Assembly (NCBI GenBank): GCA_005217565.1
Contig: SJCO01000004.1
Span: forward strand, 248,001-312,000
Direction: 5' to 3'
Source of the DNA: Puteibacter caeruleilacunae
Lineage (GTDB): Bacteria > Bacteroidota > Bacteroidia > Bacteroidales > Prolixibacteraceae
Length of the DNA: 64,000 nt
The notes under the pieces are model-generated. The model saw only the letters and a program-made list of their open reading frames with translations. It searched no databases and was not told where the DNA came from. This document shows, piece after piece, positions 28,937 to 38,700 of the stretch. A program made the translations under genes and the position numbers. How positions within the stretch are numbered: the stretch's first letter is position 1; the number at the start of each line of letters is the position of its first letter.

Positions 28937-29509
28937 TTACTTTTTTTTGATTTTTTTCAAGAACAACATATTAAACAACCCAACAACATACTCTTTAAGC
29001 TGCTCTCGTAGTATGCGATAAGCAATACCCATTTGCGTTTTCACCGTATTTTTCGATACGCTTAACTCGTCCGCAATCTCCTGATAAGTATATCCATCTA
29101 AATATGCCAGTCGGAATATTTGTTGACAACGAGGAGGTAATAACTTCATCCCAGAAGCAATCTTTACTGCCAACTCCTCATCTCTATTTACCGATTCATT
29201 CTCTTGTTTCATTTCCACAGCTGGATCAACATCAAGAGACAAAGTATCCGTTTTTTCTCGTTGAACAAAATTGAGCGCTCTGTTACGGACACTAGTAAAA
29301 AGATAAGCTTTAAGGTTGGTATTTACTGCGTAATTTTCTCTTCCTTCCCATAGGTTTAAAAATACTTCCTGTACCAAATCCTCAGCAATGGATATATCTT
29401 TCACATATTTAAGCGCAGCAAGACATGCAGCATGATAATGCCGCTTAAAGAAACGCCCAAACATTGGTTTATCAGTTAATTGATATGGTACTCCTTTTGT
29501 AACCCCCAT
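28937..29509 (-). CDS. ECF sigma factor (unit 3)
   Basis: 190 residues from the ATG at 29509; the longer form begins with a TTG one codon earlier. Sigma region 2 (about 17-80; FFKRHYHAACLAAL, SIAEDLVQEVFLNLWEGR) and region 4 (about 120-178; LPPRCQQIFRLAYLDGYTYQEIADELSVSKNTVKTQ with breaks), and a basic C-terminal tail (KKIKKK). Drives unit 3 in the FecR/STN circuit. Upstream DNA has a tandem TTGTTACAA element. Confidence 0.93.
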   Translation of the reverse strand: MGVTKGVPYQLTDKPMFGRFFKRHYHAACLAALKYVKDISIAEDLVQEVFLNLWEGRENYAVNTNLKAYLFTSVRNRALNFVQREKTDTLSLDVDPAVEMKQENESVNRDEELAVKIASGMKLLPPRCQQIFRLAYLDGYTYQEIADELSVSKNTVKTQMGIAYRILREQLKEYVVGLFNMLFLKKIKKK

Positions 29510-29586
29510 CAAGATTCAATTCATTGGTGCAACAATTTTAGTTATTCTTAGCAAGAATACAAATAGAAAAGATCAGCTATTTTAAA

Positions 29587-29608
29587 TTGTTACAACGATT
29601 TGTTACAA
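29587..29608. promoter_or_regulatory. Tandem TTGTTACAA upstream of sigma unit 3
   Basis: TTGTTACAA at 29587-29595 and 29600-29608, a 13-base period, 78-99 bases upstream of the sigma start. Each half is itself nearly palindromic. This is an operator-like pattern; the regulator is not known. Confidence 0.45.
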
Positions 29609-29689
29609 TAATGAATTCTGTTCTTCATTCAAAGCTCCAAACCACAGGACTCGAATTAGTCCCCTAAAAAAGCAGTTGAAACATTCAAA

Positions 29690-29985
29690 TCATCTCCCCC
29701 TCGCATACGAATCGGCCTACTGAAAAAAGTGATGGATTTAGCAGCGGTTGCTTAGTAAAACTGGGAAGCTTCGACCGAAGGAAGAAGATCACCCAGTTGC
29801 ACTTAGCAACTGCAATAAATCGATTGCTTTTTTCAGGCAGCCTTGACCTTTTTGCTTCGTTTTTGGGGTAAGCCAAAAATGAAGGCCCGTCCGGCAGGAC
29901 AAACAACCCCTGTTCGGCAGGACAATTTTGCGATCAGCAAAATAAAAAGCCCGTCCGGCAGGACAATACCACACATACATCCGCA
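29690..29985 (-). repeat. Dispersed structured repeat, left copy
   Basis: Reading on the minus strand this copy aligns over about 230 bases (29700-29930) with 35057-35290 on the plus strand, roughly 80 percent by eye. Shared blocks include GTCCTGCCGGACGGGC, AAAAACGAAGCAAAAA, GTCAAGGCTGCCTGA, CTGGGTGATCTTC, CTTCCCAG and AGGCCGATTC. It has three GTCCTGCC...CGGGC elements (29883-29967) and hairpins such as CAGTTGC-N5-GCAACTG. Short open frames inside it are shadows; I do not call a protein. Confidence 0.8.
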
Positions 29986-30017
29986 CAATAGAGCCCATTC
30001 CTCCCTCTACTATTCCA

Positions 30018-30025
30018 TAGCTTTG
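30018..30025 (+). promoter_or_regulatory. Candidate -7 element for the DUF4038 hydrolase
   Basis: TAGCTTTG fits TAnnTTTG, 53 bases before the ATG at 30079. No convincing -33. The rest of 29513-30078 holds the tandem TTGTTACAA site and the left structured repeat, and no gene. Confidence 0.35.
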
Positions 30026-30078
30026 CTATAGTTCTAAGCATTAACTATATTACAATTAATCTTAAAATCAGTAAAACG

Positions 30079-31704
30079 ATGAAGAATAAACTAGCTTTCT
30101 TGTTCTCTATTTTATTCATGTTGAGCATATCCTATGCACAAAGCTCAATCAGAAAAGAAAAATACTCTACAAAACAATCGTTATCTATTAACCGTTGGGA
30201 GGTTGTTGACGTTATCTTTAAAGCTTCTTCGCAAGATCCCTTTCATGAAGATTTTGAAGCCAACTTCACATCTCCATCGGGGAAAGCACAAATTGTAGAA
30301 GGATTTTACAACGATAATAAAGAGTGGATATTGCGATTCTCTGCGACAGAACATGGTCAATGGAAATACACAACATCTTCAAGTATAAAAGCACTTAATC
30401 AAAAGCAAGGCACAATTAATGTTTCCCAAACAGCACATAACGGTCAGCATGGCGGCATCACTATCCCCAAAGATAATCCTAATCATTTTGCCTATGAAGA
30501 TGGAACACCCTATTTTCTAATGGCCTTCGAATGCGATTGGCTTTATGCACTGGATTATCGCAACGACGCAGGATTACCAAGAACCAATCACTTACTTGAT
30601 CTAATCAAGCAAAACGGGTTGAACCAAGTGGTGATGAATGTTTTTTCATATGATATAAAATGGAATTGGGGAAAAGATCCACTACTAAAAAAGCATCCAG
30701 AGCACGATTTTGGCTCTCCTAAGGATATCTATCCCTTTCTGGGCAATAACGACACCCCTGACTTCTCTGCATTAAATATTGACTTCTTTAAGCAACTGGA
30801 TCGTACCATTGCCTTGATGAATGAAAAAGGGATCGTTTCACACCTAATGATTTATGTATGGAATAAACTGGTTAACTGGCCCAACATGTACTCCGAGGCC
30901 GACAATATGTATTTTGATTATATCGTAAAACGCTATGGTGCATTTCCTAATATCATGTGGGATATCTCGAAAGAGGCTCTTTATTATGGCAGAGCCGATG
31001 ATAAGTATATATTGGAGCGTATTGATCGTTTGAGAAAAAAGAATTCATTCAACCGATTGGTTACTGTTCATGATTACAAATTCTGTCAGCGTAATGCTGA
31101 TGCTGTAGATTATATATCACGACAAGACTGGACTTTTTCGCTTTATCACAACATGTTAAACGACCATCAAACTTACACAGATAAACCAGTCTTTAATATT
31201 GAGCATGGAGGCTATGAAGAATCTCCATATGTAGTCTTTTCTGGCAGTTATATTAATGCAGAAGCTTGTTTACGCAGAAACTACCAATGTGCTTTTGCTG
31301 GGGTATATTCAACCTATTACTGGCAAGGGACCTCGTGGAATGTTATCATTTGGAATCCCTTCGAGCAAGGAGCCGACTTCTACAAGCCTAAGTTTGAGTA
31401 TTTCAAGCATCTTACAAACTTATTTACTACTTATCCATTGTCTCGCTATGAACCCCAGCCTCAACACAATCGCTCGGGGTATTGTTTGAAAGAAAAAGGG
31501 AACGACAATTACCTGTTTTACATCCCCAAGGAGACCTATTGGCACAACACTCGATTTATATTCTCAAAGAATAAACCTGTTAGGTATAAATGGTATAATA
31601 CCTACACCGGAGAATACTCCGAAGAAAAGACCATCACTAAAGTTCAGCATTTCATATCTCCATGGTATGGTAAAGCCGATGCGGTGTTAATCATTCAAAA
31701 ATAA
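30079..31704 (+). CDS. Secreted DUF5060/DUF4038 glycoside hydrolase
   Basis: 541 residues with a signal peptide (1-20, YAQ). N-terminal DUF5060 beta sandwich (about 33-100; RWEVVDVIFKASS, YNDNKEWILRFSATEHGQWKYTT), then a DUF4038 TIM barrel (about 125-435; FAYEDGTPYFLMAFECDWL, NEKGIVSHLMIYVW, YGAFPNIMWDISKE, NIEHGGYE), then a C-terminal sandwich of the collagen-binding-like type (about 450-541). DUF4038 proteins are retaining hydrolases related to GH140 apiosidase; Glu in ISKEALYY and IEHGGY are the likely catalytic pair (inference). It is first in a plus-strand pair with the enolase-like gene and sits inside the repeat-bounded segment. Confidence 0.9.
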   Translation: MKNKLAFLFSILFMLSISYAQSSIRKEKYSTKQSLSINRWEVVDVIFKASSQDPFHEDFEANFTSPSGKAQIVEGFYNDNKEWILRFSATEHGQWKYTTSSSIKALNQKQGTINVSQTAHNGQHGGITIPKDNPNHFAYEDGTPYFLMAFECDWLYALDYRNDAGLPRTNHLLDLIKQNGLNQVVMNVFSYDIKWNWGKDPLLKKHPEHDFGSPKDIYPFLGNNDTPDFSALNIDFFKQLDRTIALMNEKGIVSHLMIYVWNKLVNWPNMYSEADNMYFDYIVKRYGAFPNIMWDISKEALYYGRADDKYILERIDRLRKKNSFNRLVTVHDYKFCQRNADAVDYISRQDWTFSLYHNMLNDHQTYTDKPVFNIEHGGYEESPYVVFSGSYINAEACLRRNYQCAFAGVYSTYYWQGTSWNVIIWNPFEQGADFYKPKFEYFKHLTNLFTTYPLSRYEPQPQHNRSGYCLKEKGNDNYLFYIPKETYWHNTRFIFSKNKPVRYKWYNTYTGEYSEEKTITKVQHFISPWYGKADAVLIIQK

Positions 31705-32043
31705 TGAAGAGCAGAAGTTAGTCCGGGTAAGTAATTATCCGGACTATTAAATATCTCCAGATGATAAGAACAAACCCTTTACATTATAGCTTTTCACCCA
31801 TTTCCAAACCTGGCAAACCGGTTTCTGAATTTAAACAGCTACAATATCCAGAAGTAAAATATTGTTCAATTATATAAAGAGATTGATTGATTTTTTATAG
31901 CTTAATGCCAAGATTTTGAGCTTAATTGCAAACTAATTCATTATAACAATTAAACCTTATGGTTCGCTGTAACACTCTCATATGTTCCACTACCCAGAGG
32001 CCTATAATAAAGTTGTTATATCATCTAACTAGATTAATAAAAC
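31705..32043 (+). other. Intergenic region, hydrolase to enolase-like gene
   Basis: Contains a perfect 8-bp stem TAGTCCGG / CCGGACTA (31719-31746), perhaps ending the hydrolase transcript although it lacks a U tract, and a 20-base-period direct repeat (31899-31932). No gene seen. The two genes therefore may have separate promoters. Confidence 0.5.
31899..31932 (+). promoter_or_regulatory. Direct repeat AGCTTAAT..CAA, 20-base period
   Basis: AGCTTAATGCCAAG at 31899-31912 and AGCTTAATTGCAAA at 31919-31932 match at 11 of 14 places and are offset by 20 bases, about two helical turns. That is the layout expected for an AraC-family DNA-binding domain, as at the end of the two HTCS regulators here. 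It lies 112-145 bases before the enolase-like gene. Confidence 0.5.
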
Positions 32044-33258
32044 ATGTATCGAAGAGAATTTTTAGAAACAGGAGCACGAGGATTACTCTCTGCATTATTT
32101 TTACCAACACTTTTATCTTTCAAAGAAAAAGATAGCCACAATCATGTCATTGATAAGATTGAACTATATCGTTACGATGTCAATATTCCCCGATATTTTT
32201 CATTTGGTACCTGGTTGAACCGCCAGCATGTATATATGAAGATTTCATCAGGAAATCATTATGGATGGGCAGAAATGACAGGAGGCATAAACAAGCCTGA
32301 TTTAGACCTTAACCAATGGGCTGAATTTCTACAACCACTAAAAGGCATGACAATTAACCAGTTATTGAGCTATCTGGAAAAGAACCATGTTCCCAAGCCT
32401 AAATTGTCATGGGGCAAACAAGAATTCCTGGAAATTGCGTTGCTCGACTTACTTGGTAGAATTGAAAATAAGCCCGCACTGGAAATTTTAAACCTCACAG
32501 AAACTCGACCTGTACCTGGCTTATTCTGCATCTTAGATAAAGATATCGAGAATGTTAAAAAGAATGCAGAAAACAGCGTAAAGCATAACCTGTCTTCATT
32601 CATGAAGATTAAAATGTATGGAGATTTAAGCCTTGATAAAAAGGTATTAAAAACTGTTCGTGATATAATTGGTGATGATTCCTTCGTACTCTCAGATGTA
32701 AATGAAGGCTACAAAAATTGGAAAGATATAGATGAACTAGCTGGCATTCTGAAAGAGCTTCACGCCTGTGGACTAAATGCTGTTGAAGATCCTGCTAAAA
32801 TGAGCAGAGAACAATGGATAGAGTTACAAAACAAGGTTGGATCACTTGATCTCATCCCTGATGTTCCAATGCGCCCGTCGTGGGAAGCCATGAAAAAGGA
32901 TATAAATGGTATGGGACGTATATATAATATTCATCCAGCCTGCATGGGTAGTATATCAATTGCTTCAAAATTAGCCTTAAAAATTAAAGGACTCGGAGCC
33001 AAACTGATGGTAGGTGATGCCAGCACAACCGGACCTTCTTGTACAGTATGGCAACAAATTGCTATCGGAACAGGTGCTTCATGGGTAGAAGCAATTGAAA
33101 AGTTTGATGACTCAGAAGGGTATCTTACTTGTATAAAAGACAGTGCCACATATCGAGATAAAGATGGCTTATTTGCTTATAAACCAAAACCAGGCTTTGG
33201 ACTAGAATTAGATGAAGATCAATTAAGAAAAGTTTGCTCTCAATATACCACGTTATAA
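32044..33258 (+). CDS. Exported enolase-superfamily protein (MLE/mandelate racemase type)
   Basis: 404 residues. The N-terminus MYRREFLETG is a twin-arginine-like signal with a hydrophobic stretch (about 12-25). The capping domain (about 33-140) and TIM barrel (about 150-390) follow. Barrel residues: KIK (Lys188, Lys190) on strand 2, metal ligands Asp218, Glu248 and Asp273. The lysine usual on strand 6 of muconate-lactonising/dipeptide-epimerase members is replaced by His297 by rough alignment. Reaction unknown; family members abstract a proton next to a carboxylate, so a sugar acid, uronate derivative or dipeptide is possible. Its place beside a hydrolase suggests a product of that glycan. 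Confidence 0.85.
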   Translation: MYRREFLETGARGLLSALFLPTLLSFKEKDSHNHVIDKIELYRYDVNIPRYFSFGTWLNRQHVYMKISSGNHYGWAEMTGGINKPDLDLNQWAEFLQPLKGMTINQLLSYLEKNHVPKPKLSWGKQEFLEIALLDLLGRIENKPALEILNLTETRPVPGLFCILDKDIENVKKNAENSVKHNLSSFMKIKMYGDLSLDKKVLKTVRDIIGDDSFVLSDVNEGYKNWKDIDELAGILKELHACGLNAVEDPAKMSREQWIELQNKVGSLDLIPDVPMRPSWEAMKKDINGMGRIYNIHPACMGSISIASKLALKIKGLGAKLMVGDASTTGPSCTVWQQIAIGTGASWVEAIEKFDDSEGYLTCIKDSATYRDKDGLFAYKPKPGFGLELDEDQLRKVCSQYTTL

Positions 33259-33266
33259 TACAAAAA

Positions 33267-33297
33267 GCCCCTGAACAGGAGATACCTGATCAGGGGC
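33267..33297. terminator. Terminator between convergent genes
   Basis: GCCCCTGA / TCAGGGGC with an inner CCTGAACAGG / CCTGATCAGG pattern. Five to six U follow on the minus strand, terminating the sulfatase gene; the plus-strand enolase-like gene also ends here. Confidence 0.85.
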
Positions 33298-33360
33298 AAC
33301 TAACAACCCTCTTTTAGTCAATCATACGATCTCTAAAAGTCTATACTAAAACTAACTAAA

Positions 33361-34887
33361 CTATTCATACTTCAAGTAATCGTCACACACCTTATTCACA
33401 AACCATCTATCATTAGTTTGCTTTAATAATGCCGCCAACTCTTTCTTCATTGCTTTCTCTAGCTTCATTTTGCTGGCAGGAATCTTATTCAACTGCTCTG
33501 GGTCCTTTTTATTGTCATAGAAGAAAGCATTAATCTTCTTACCCTCTTTCTGGGTAACCACAAACATATAATCACCAGTATATACCCCTCTGCCATTAGG
33601 CGAAATGTACAACGCTGATTTTGGTCGCTCTACCTCTTTCGATTTAGGATTCTCTACAATGCTTGCATAGTTGACACCCTCAACTTCCTCTGGAATATCC
33701 TTTTCTAATCCTGCCAATCCAAGCAATGTTGGCATTACATCAGGTACACTAAGAATCAAATCATCAATACGATGCTCTAAATGACCTTTCCAGTGAATGA
33801 TAAAAGGAACACTCAGCGATTCAATTTCAGGATAATTCTTCCCTTGCAAACCATGACTTCCGAGCATCTCACCATGATCAGAAGAGAAAACAATGATCGT
33901 ATTATCATCAAGTCCTTGCTTCTTCAATTCATCCAATACTTTCCCAATGAAGTGATCAACAGCACTAACATTCGCGAAATAATAAGGTGCATAATCACCA
34001 GCCTTATGATCAGCATTCTTATGACTCAGTAATTTATTCAGGTTTGCTTTCCCATTTTCAGTATACTGATCGAAAAACTCCATATAAGTACTCTCCTCGG
34101 TCCAAGGATTATGAGGAGGATTCAATGCCCACATAACGAAAAATGGCTTATCCTCATCACGCTGTCCGTGTGAATTTGCCAGATAGTCGATAATCTTCTC
34201 CGACTCTAACTGTGCAGAGAAACGTTTTGGAAGATCCAACTCTCCATCTTTCTTTCCTCTTACAGCCTTTGGATCATTAGAATATACTCGCGGATTGAAA
34301 TGCTCATCTTTTAATGTCTGGAAAAAATAGTCAATGCTGTGGCGACTTGCACCTGGTGGAACATAGGTGTCGTAGCGGTTGATATAATTACCTCCTGGAG
34401 CGTCAGTCGTTCCTACATAGGTTCCATCCTCTGTAAACAAAGGATCATTCTTCTCCCAGTGACACTTCCCGAAGTATCCCACATGATAACCTGCATCAGA
34501 GAATACATCAGTAATACAATTGGCATCCTTTTTCAATTGATCTGTACGATCATTTCTACAGTTGGAGTATATTCCATTTTGGTTAGGATACATTCCAGAT
34601 AAAAGCATACCACGGTATGGACTACATAATGGGAAGTTACTGACAGCACGACTGAATACAACACCTTCTGATGCCAACTGATCAATACGAGGAGTTGATA
34701 CCGGATCAGGATTACCCTGCAAATGCTTGGCATTGTCTCCCTGCGACCAGAATCCCATGCTATAGTTACGATATTGATCAGGGAAAATATAGATTACATT
34801 AGGCTTGCTTGCTTTTTGAGCCTGCACTCCTAAAGTCATCCCAACCATTCCTGTGAGCAATACAGCCTGTTTTACTTGTTTCAACAT
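33361..34887 (-). CDS. Sulfatase A (S1 family, formylglycine type)
   Basis: 508 residues, signal peptide 1-24 (AQA). Active-site signature C88-S-P-Y-R92 fits CxPxR, whose Cys is oxidised to formylglycine by a maturase (none in this window). Metal site FPDQ (35-38), with Gln where most sulfatases have a second Asp. GKCHWE, DHGEML and KNYPEIES regions are typical. The Asp-Gln form is also seen in sulfatase B. It is transcribed alone on the minus strand and divergent from the HTCS. Sulfate-ester position on the glycan unknown. Confidence 0.93.
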   Translation of the reverse strand: MLKQVKQAVLLTGMVGMTLGVQAQKASKPNVIYIFPDQYRNYSMGFWSQGDNAKHLQGNPDPVSTPRIDQLASEGVVFSRAVSNFPLCSPYRGMLLSGMYPNQNGIYSNCRNDRTDQLKKDANCITDVFSDAGYHVGYFGKCHWEKNDPLFTEDGTYVGTTDAPGGNYINRYDTYVPPGASRHSIDYFFQTLKDEHFNPRVYSNDPKAVRGKKDGELDLPKRFSAQLESEKIIDYLANSHGQRDEDKPFFVMWALNPPHNPWTEESTYMEFFDQYTENGKANLNKLLSHKNADHKAGDYAPYYFANVSAVDHFIGKVLDELKKQGLDDNTIIVFSSDHGEMLGSHGLQGKNYPEIESLSVPFIIHWKGHLEHRIDDLILSVPDVMPTLLGLAGLEKDIPEEVEGVNYASIVENPKSKEVERPKSALYISPNGRGVYTGDYMFVVTQKEGKKINAFFYDNKKDPEQLNKIPASKMKLEKAMKKELAALLKQTNDRWFVNKVCDDYLKYE

Positions 34888-35758
34888 TCTTATATGATTT
34901 TTAAATTCTTAGATTTCTTGATTGTTAGATTATTCAATCCTCTTTGACTCATCCTAACAATGCAAAAATACCAATACAATAAAAGACGCATGTATTAGAA
35001 TTATCCTTTTAATGGCGAAAATTGTTCATTGATCTATGTCCTCTAGCCGAAAAGGATTTGTCCTGCCGAAAAGGGCATGTCCTCTAGCCGGACGGGCTCT
35101 TCATTTTTGCCATAACGCAAAAACGAAGCAAAAAAGTCAAGGCTGCCTGACAACAGCAATCGATTCTCTTGCTGTTGGAAAGTGCGGCTGGGTGATCTTC
35201 GAGCAAAGCTCTCAGCTTCCCAGTCTTACTAACCAACCGCTGCGAAATCAATCACTTTTGTCAGGAGGCCGATTCCGATGCATGGGCCGGTGTTTCAAAT
35301 CTCCACTACCTTTCCTCGCTGCGAATCCCTTTTCCTTTCTCCGGTTTCCATCGAGACGTCTTTGTGGTCTCAAGCTATGGATCAGCTTGCTGATTCACTA
35401 GCTATATCCCCTGGGGGATCTCTGTGTTTTCTTGGTGCTCTTTGTGGTTTTAAAAAAATACCACTGTGGTGAAAATCCTACCACCACAGCAACATCAACG
35501 TGCAACCTGAAACTCTTTAACCATCAACATGCAGAGAACCTGCGGACGCTGTTATATACTCCACAGTGTATGAAACCTGAAACTTTAAACCGTGAGGCGA
35601 AGTCGAACTCCATTCTCCAAAGAAAATCATTTTTCTCTCCCGTACTATTCTTGCCTTAATCTGTACAATTTATGCCTAATGAAGCCCTGCAACCTCGTTA
35701 TTTTGTTCCTCCTGAATATTTTCACGATATTGTACTTTTATTTAATACGAGACTTTAC
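34888..35758 (+). other. Intergenic region between sulfatase A and the HTCS gene
   Basis: Holds the sulfatase promoter area with an AAAATTGTTCA word (35018-35028), the right structured repeat (35036-35290), and a GT-rich segment (35410-35455) of a dispersed type. A pair of near-identical words, CCTGAAACT(C)TTTAA, occurs at 35505-35522 and 35576-35591. No convincing gene. Confidence 0.5.
35036..35290 (+). repeat. Dispersed structured repeat, right copy
   Basis: Inverted partner of 29690-29985. Stems that differ in sequence but keep pairing are visible: ACAGCAA / TTGCTGT here against GCAAT / ATTGC in the left copy; GAGC-AAA-GCTC here against CTTC / GAAG. The outer CTGGG / CCCAG is common to both. 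Together the copies enclose the hydrolase, enolase-like and sulfatase A genes. Confidence 0.8.
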
Positions 35759-38700
35759 ATGCAAGCAGGTTGGGGAAATAGAATAATCGGCACAATTACA
35801 TTGTTGTTTATCATATTAGGCTTACAGGCCAAACAAATCACCTTTGATCACATAAGTATTCAGGAAGGCTTATCGCAAAATTCAGTAACTGCATTAGCCC
35901 AAGATAGTCTGGGTCGAATATGGATTGGTACACGCGACGGATTAAACCTCCATGATGGTGCCCGCATTCGATATTTCAGATCAAAACGTAAAGATTCTAC
36001 CTCACTGGCTGGTCACTTTGTTCAAGAAATAGTGGCCGAAAAAGACTATTTATGGGTAATTACCAAGACTGGTCTGTCTCGTCTCAACCTGGCACAATTA
36101 AGCTTTAAGCGATTCAAGGGAAAAGGGATTAAAAGCTTAATCAGATACAACAAACAGATTCTGATAGGAACACCGCAAGGATTATACAAACTGAATGATG
36201 ATGATACCACATTCTCTCCAGTATCCAACATCCTTAACGACAGTTACACAATCATCAATCTACATTCCGACTCATCAAACTTACTTTGGATAGGTACCGA
36301 TAAAGGATTGTTTGTCTATAATCCCGTTGATCAGTCTACCAATAAAATACTGACAGATCATATCACAAAAATATTTACCGACTCGCTAAAACAGATATGG
36401 GTTGGGACGCTAAACAATGGTGTTTATCTTTTAAACAATCAGCGTACGCTTGTCCACCACTTCCTGCATAACAACAACTCCAACAGTCTGGTTAGTGACA
36501 TCATCCGCGACATCAATGAAGATGCAGATGGGAACGTTTGGATAGGTACTTTTATGGGACTAAGTGTTATTCACCCCCACACACATAATATTGAGAATTT
36601 CGCCCATACTGAGGTTAATTCTAAAAGCCTTTCCAACAACAGCATCTATGCGATGCTTCGCGACCATCAGGGGGGCATGTGGATTGGAACCTACTTTGGC
36701 GGCATTAATTATTACCATTCCGATTTCAATATTTTCAATGAGTACAAAGTAAAACATAATAGCGATGAAGGACTTGGATATAATGTTATTGAAGATATTC
36801 TTGAAGATAACAAAGGTAACCTTTGGATAGCTACATTAGGTGGGGGACTTGACTACTATAACAGGAAAGATAAAACGTTCACCCATTATCGTCACCAGGT
36901 AAACAAACCTGGATTATCGCATAATAATGTTACAGCATTGGCATTCATGAATAAGAGACACTTGCTTTTAGGAACCCATAACGGAGGATTGAATATTCTT
37001 AATAGCACCACTGGTAAAATAGAAACATACTACCAGACTGAAGATACTGATCTTGAGTTCTCTTACCGTAAAATAGATGATATAATTGCTTACAGAGATT
37101 ACTTTCTGTTTGCAACCAAGACTGGTATCGTTAAATACACTCCTAAAGACAAACAATTTGCACCTTTCTTTACAAAACCCGAAATGCGTGAGGCCATAGG
37201 TAACCGCATCAATTGTCTGTTTCAGGATAGCTATGGAATCTTATGGATTGGGACTGAAGAACGAGGATTGTTTTCATTTGATGACACCAGAGATAAGCTA
37301 ACAAATTATGAATCTTCACCTGATGATCTCTCAACGTTTTATGGAAATAATATCTCCTGCTTTTATGAGGACAATCAGTTTCGCCTATGGATTGGAACCT
37401 TTGGCGGTGGACTGAATCAATACATTAGGAATGATAATAAATTCAAGAATTATAATCATAACGAACACCTTCTTCCCAGCGACTTTGTTCATGGTGTAAG
37501 AGAGGCAAAAAATGGTCATCTTTGGATTGTTACATCAAAAGGGTTATCTCGCTTTGATGTGGAGAATAACAAGATATACAACCACACTCAGAAGGAGGGA
37601 TTTCCACTAAAACAGCTCAACAACAGATCGCTTTGCGTTACGAAAGATGGTGAAGTATTCATCGGAGGATCTGACGGACTTATCTCTTTTAAAGAAGATG
37701 ATATCCTTGACAGGTCAACTTCCTTTAATATTCAATTTACCGAACTTAGAATCAATGGAAAGCGCATCAGACCAGGCGACAGATCCGGCGTGTTGACTCA
37801 TGATCTACCATTTACAAAAACTATTGTATTAAAACCCGATCAGAATCTCTTCTCCATTCGATATGCAAGCAACAATTACATATCAACTAATCCGCACAGC
37901 TATCAGTATAAGCTTGAGAATGTAAATAAAAACTGGATAAATAATGGCAAGCAAACAGGAGTTAGCTACACCAACCTAAATCCCGGAACCTATACACTTA
38001 GGGTTAGAGGATTAAGTGGCGTTGAAGATGTAGTGATGGATGAAAAAATGCTTATCATTAAAATTCTTCCTCCAATCTATAAAACATGGTATGCCATCTG
38101 CGCTTACATCTTGATACTATCATTCATCATCATCTGGTTTAACCGTATTTACCGGACCAGAATACGACTTGAAAACACGATAAAACTCGAACAACAGGAG
38201 AAGGAGCAGATAAAGAAATTGAATCAATCGAAGCTACAATTCTTTTCTAATATTTCACATGAATTCAGGACTCCCCTTACATTGATATCTGGAACCATTG
38301 AATCGGTATTGGAGGATTCAAAAACAAGACCTGAGAACTACCAGAAACTTATAAAAACTCACAACAATGTAATACGATTGAATAACCTGATTTCTGAACT
38401 GCTAGACTTTAGGAAGCTTGAACATGGTGATATTCAATTAAAGGTTACTGAGTATAATCTGGGTACTTTTATCAATGAAGTCTTCCAGGCATTTGTCGAG
38501 CATGCTCATCATCGTTCAATTAAATATGACCTGACTGGAACCAGCGAACTACAAACCATCTGGTTTGATAAACAGCAGATGGAAAAGGTATTTTATAACA
38601 TCATCTCTAATGCCTTTAAATATGTTGATGATAACTCCGGGACAATTCACATCAAGACTGATATTCAAGAGCAATATATCGATGTGGTAATCGAAGATAA

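Noticed and set aside
29685-29998. Short open frames (60-75 codons) inside the left structured repeat
   Set aside because: They match frames of the right copy only because the DNA repeats; no start signal or domain, and several frames overlap on both strands. Treated as repeat, not genes.
35036-35401. 121-codon open frame over the right structured repeat
   Set aside because: Composition and repeats identify it as the dispersed element. The frame continues into unrelated DNA past the repeat.
35672-35758. N-terminal extension of HTCS 1 from an upstream ATG
   Set aside because: It would place 29 non-hydrophobic residues before an evident signal anchor; the ATG at 35759 gives a standard start.
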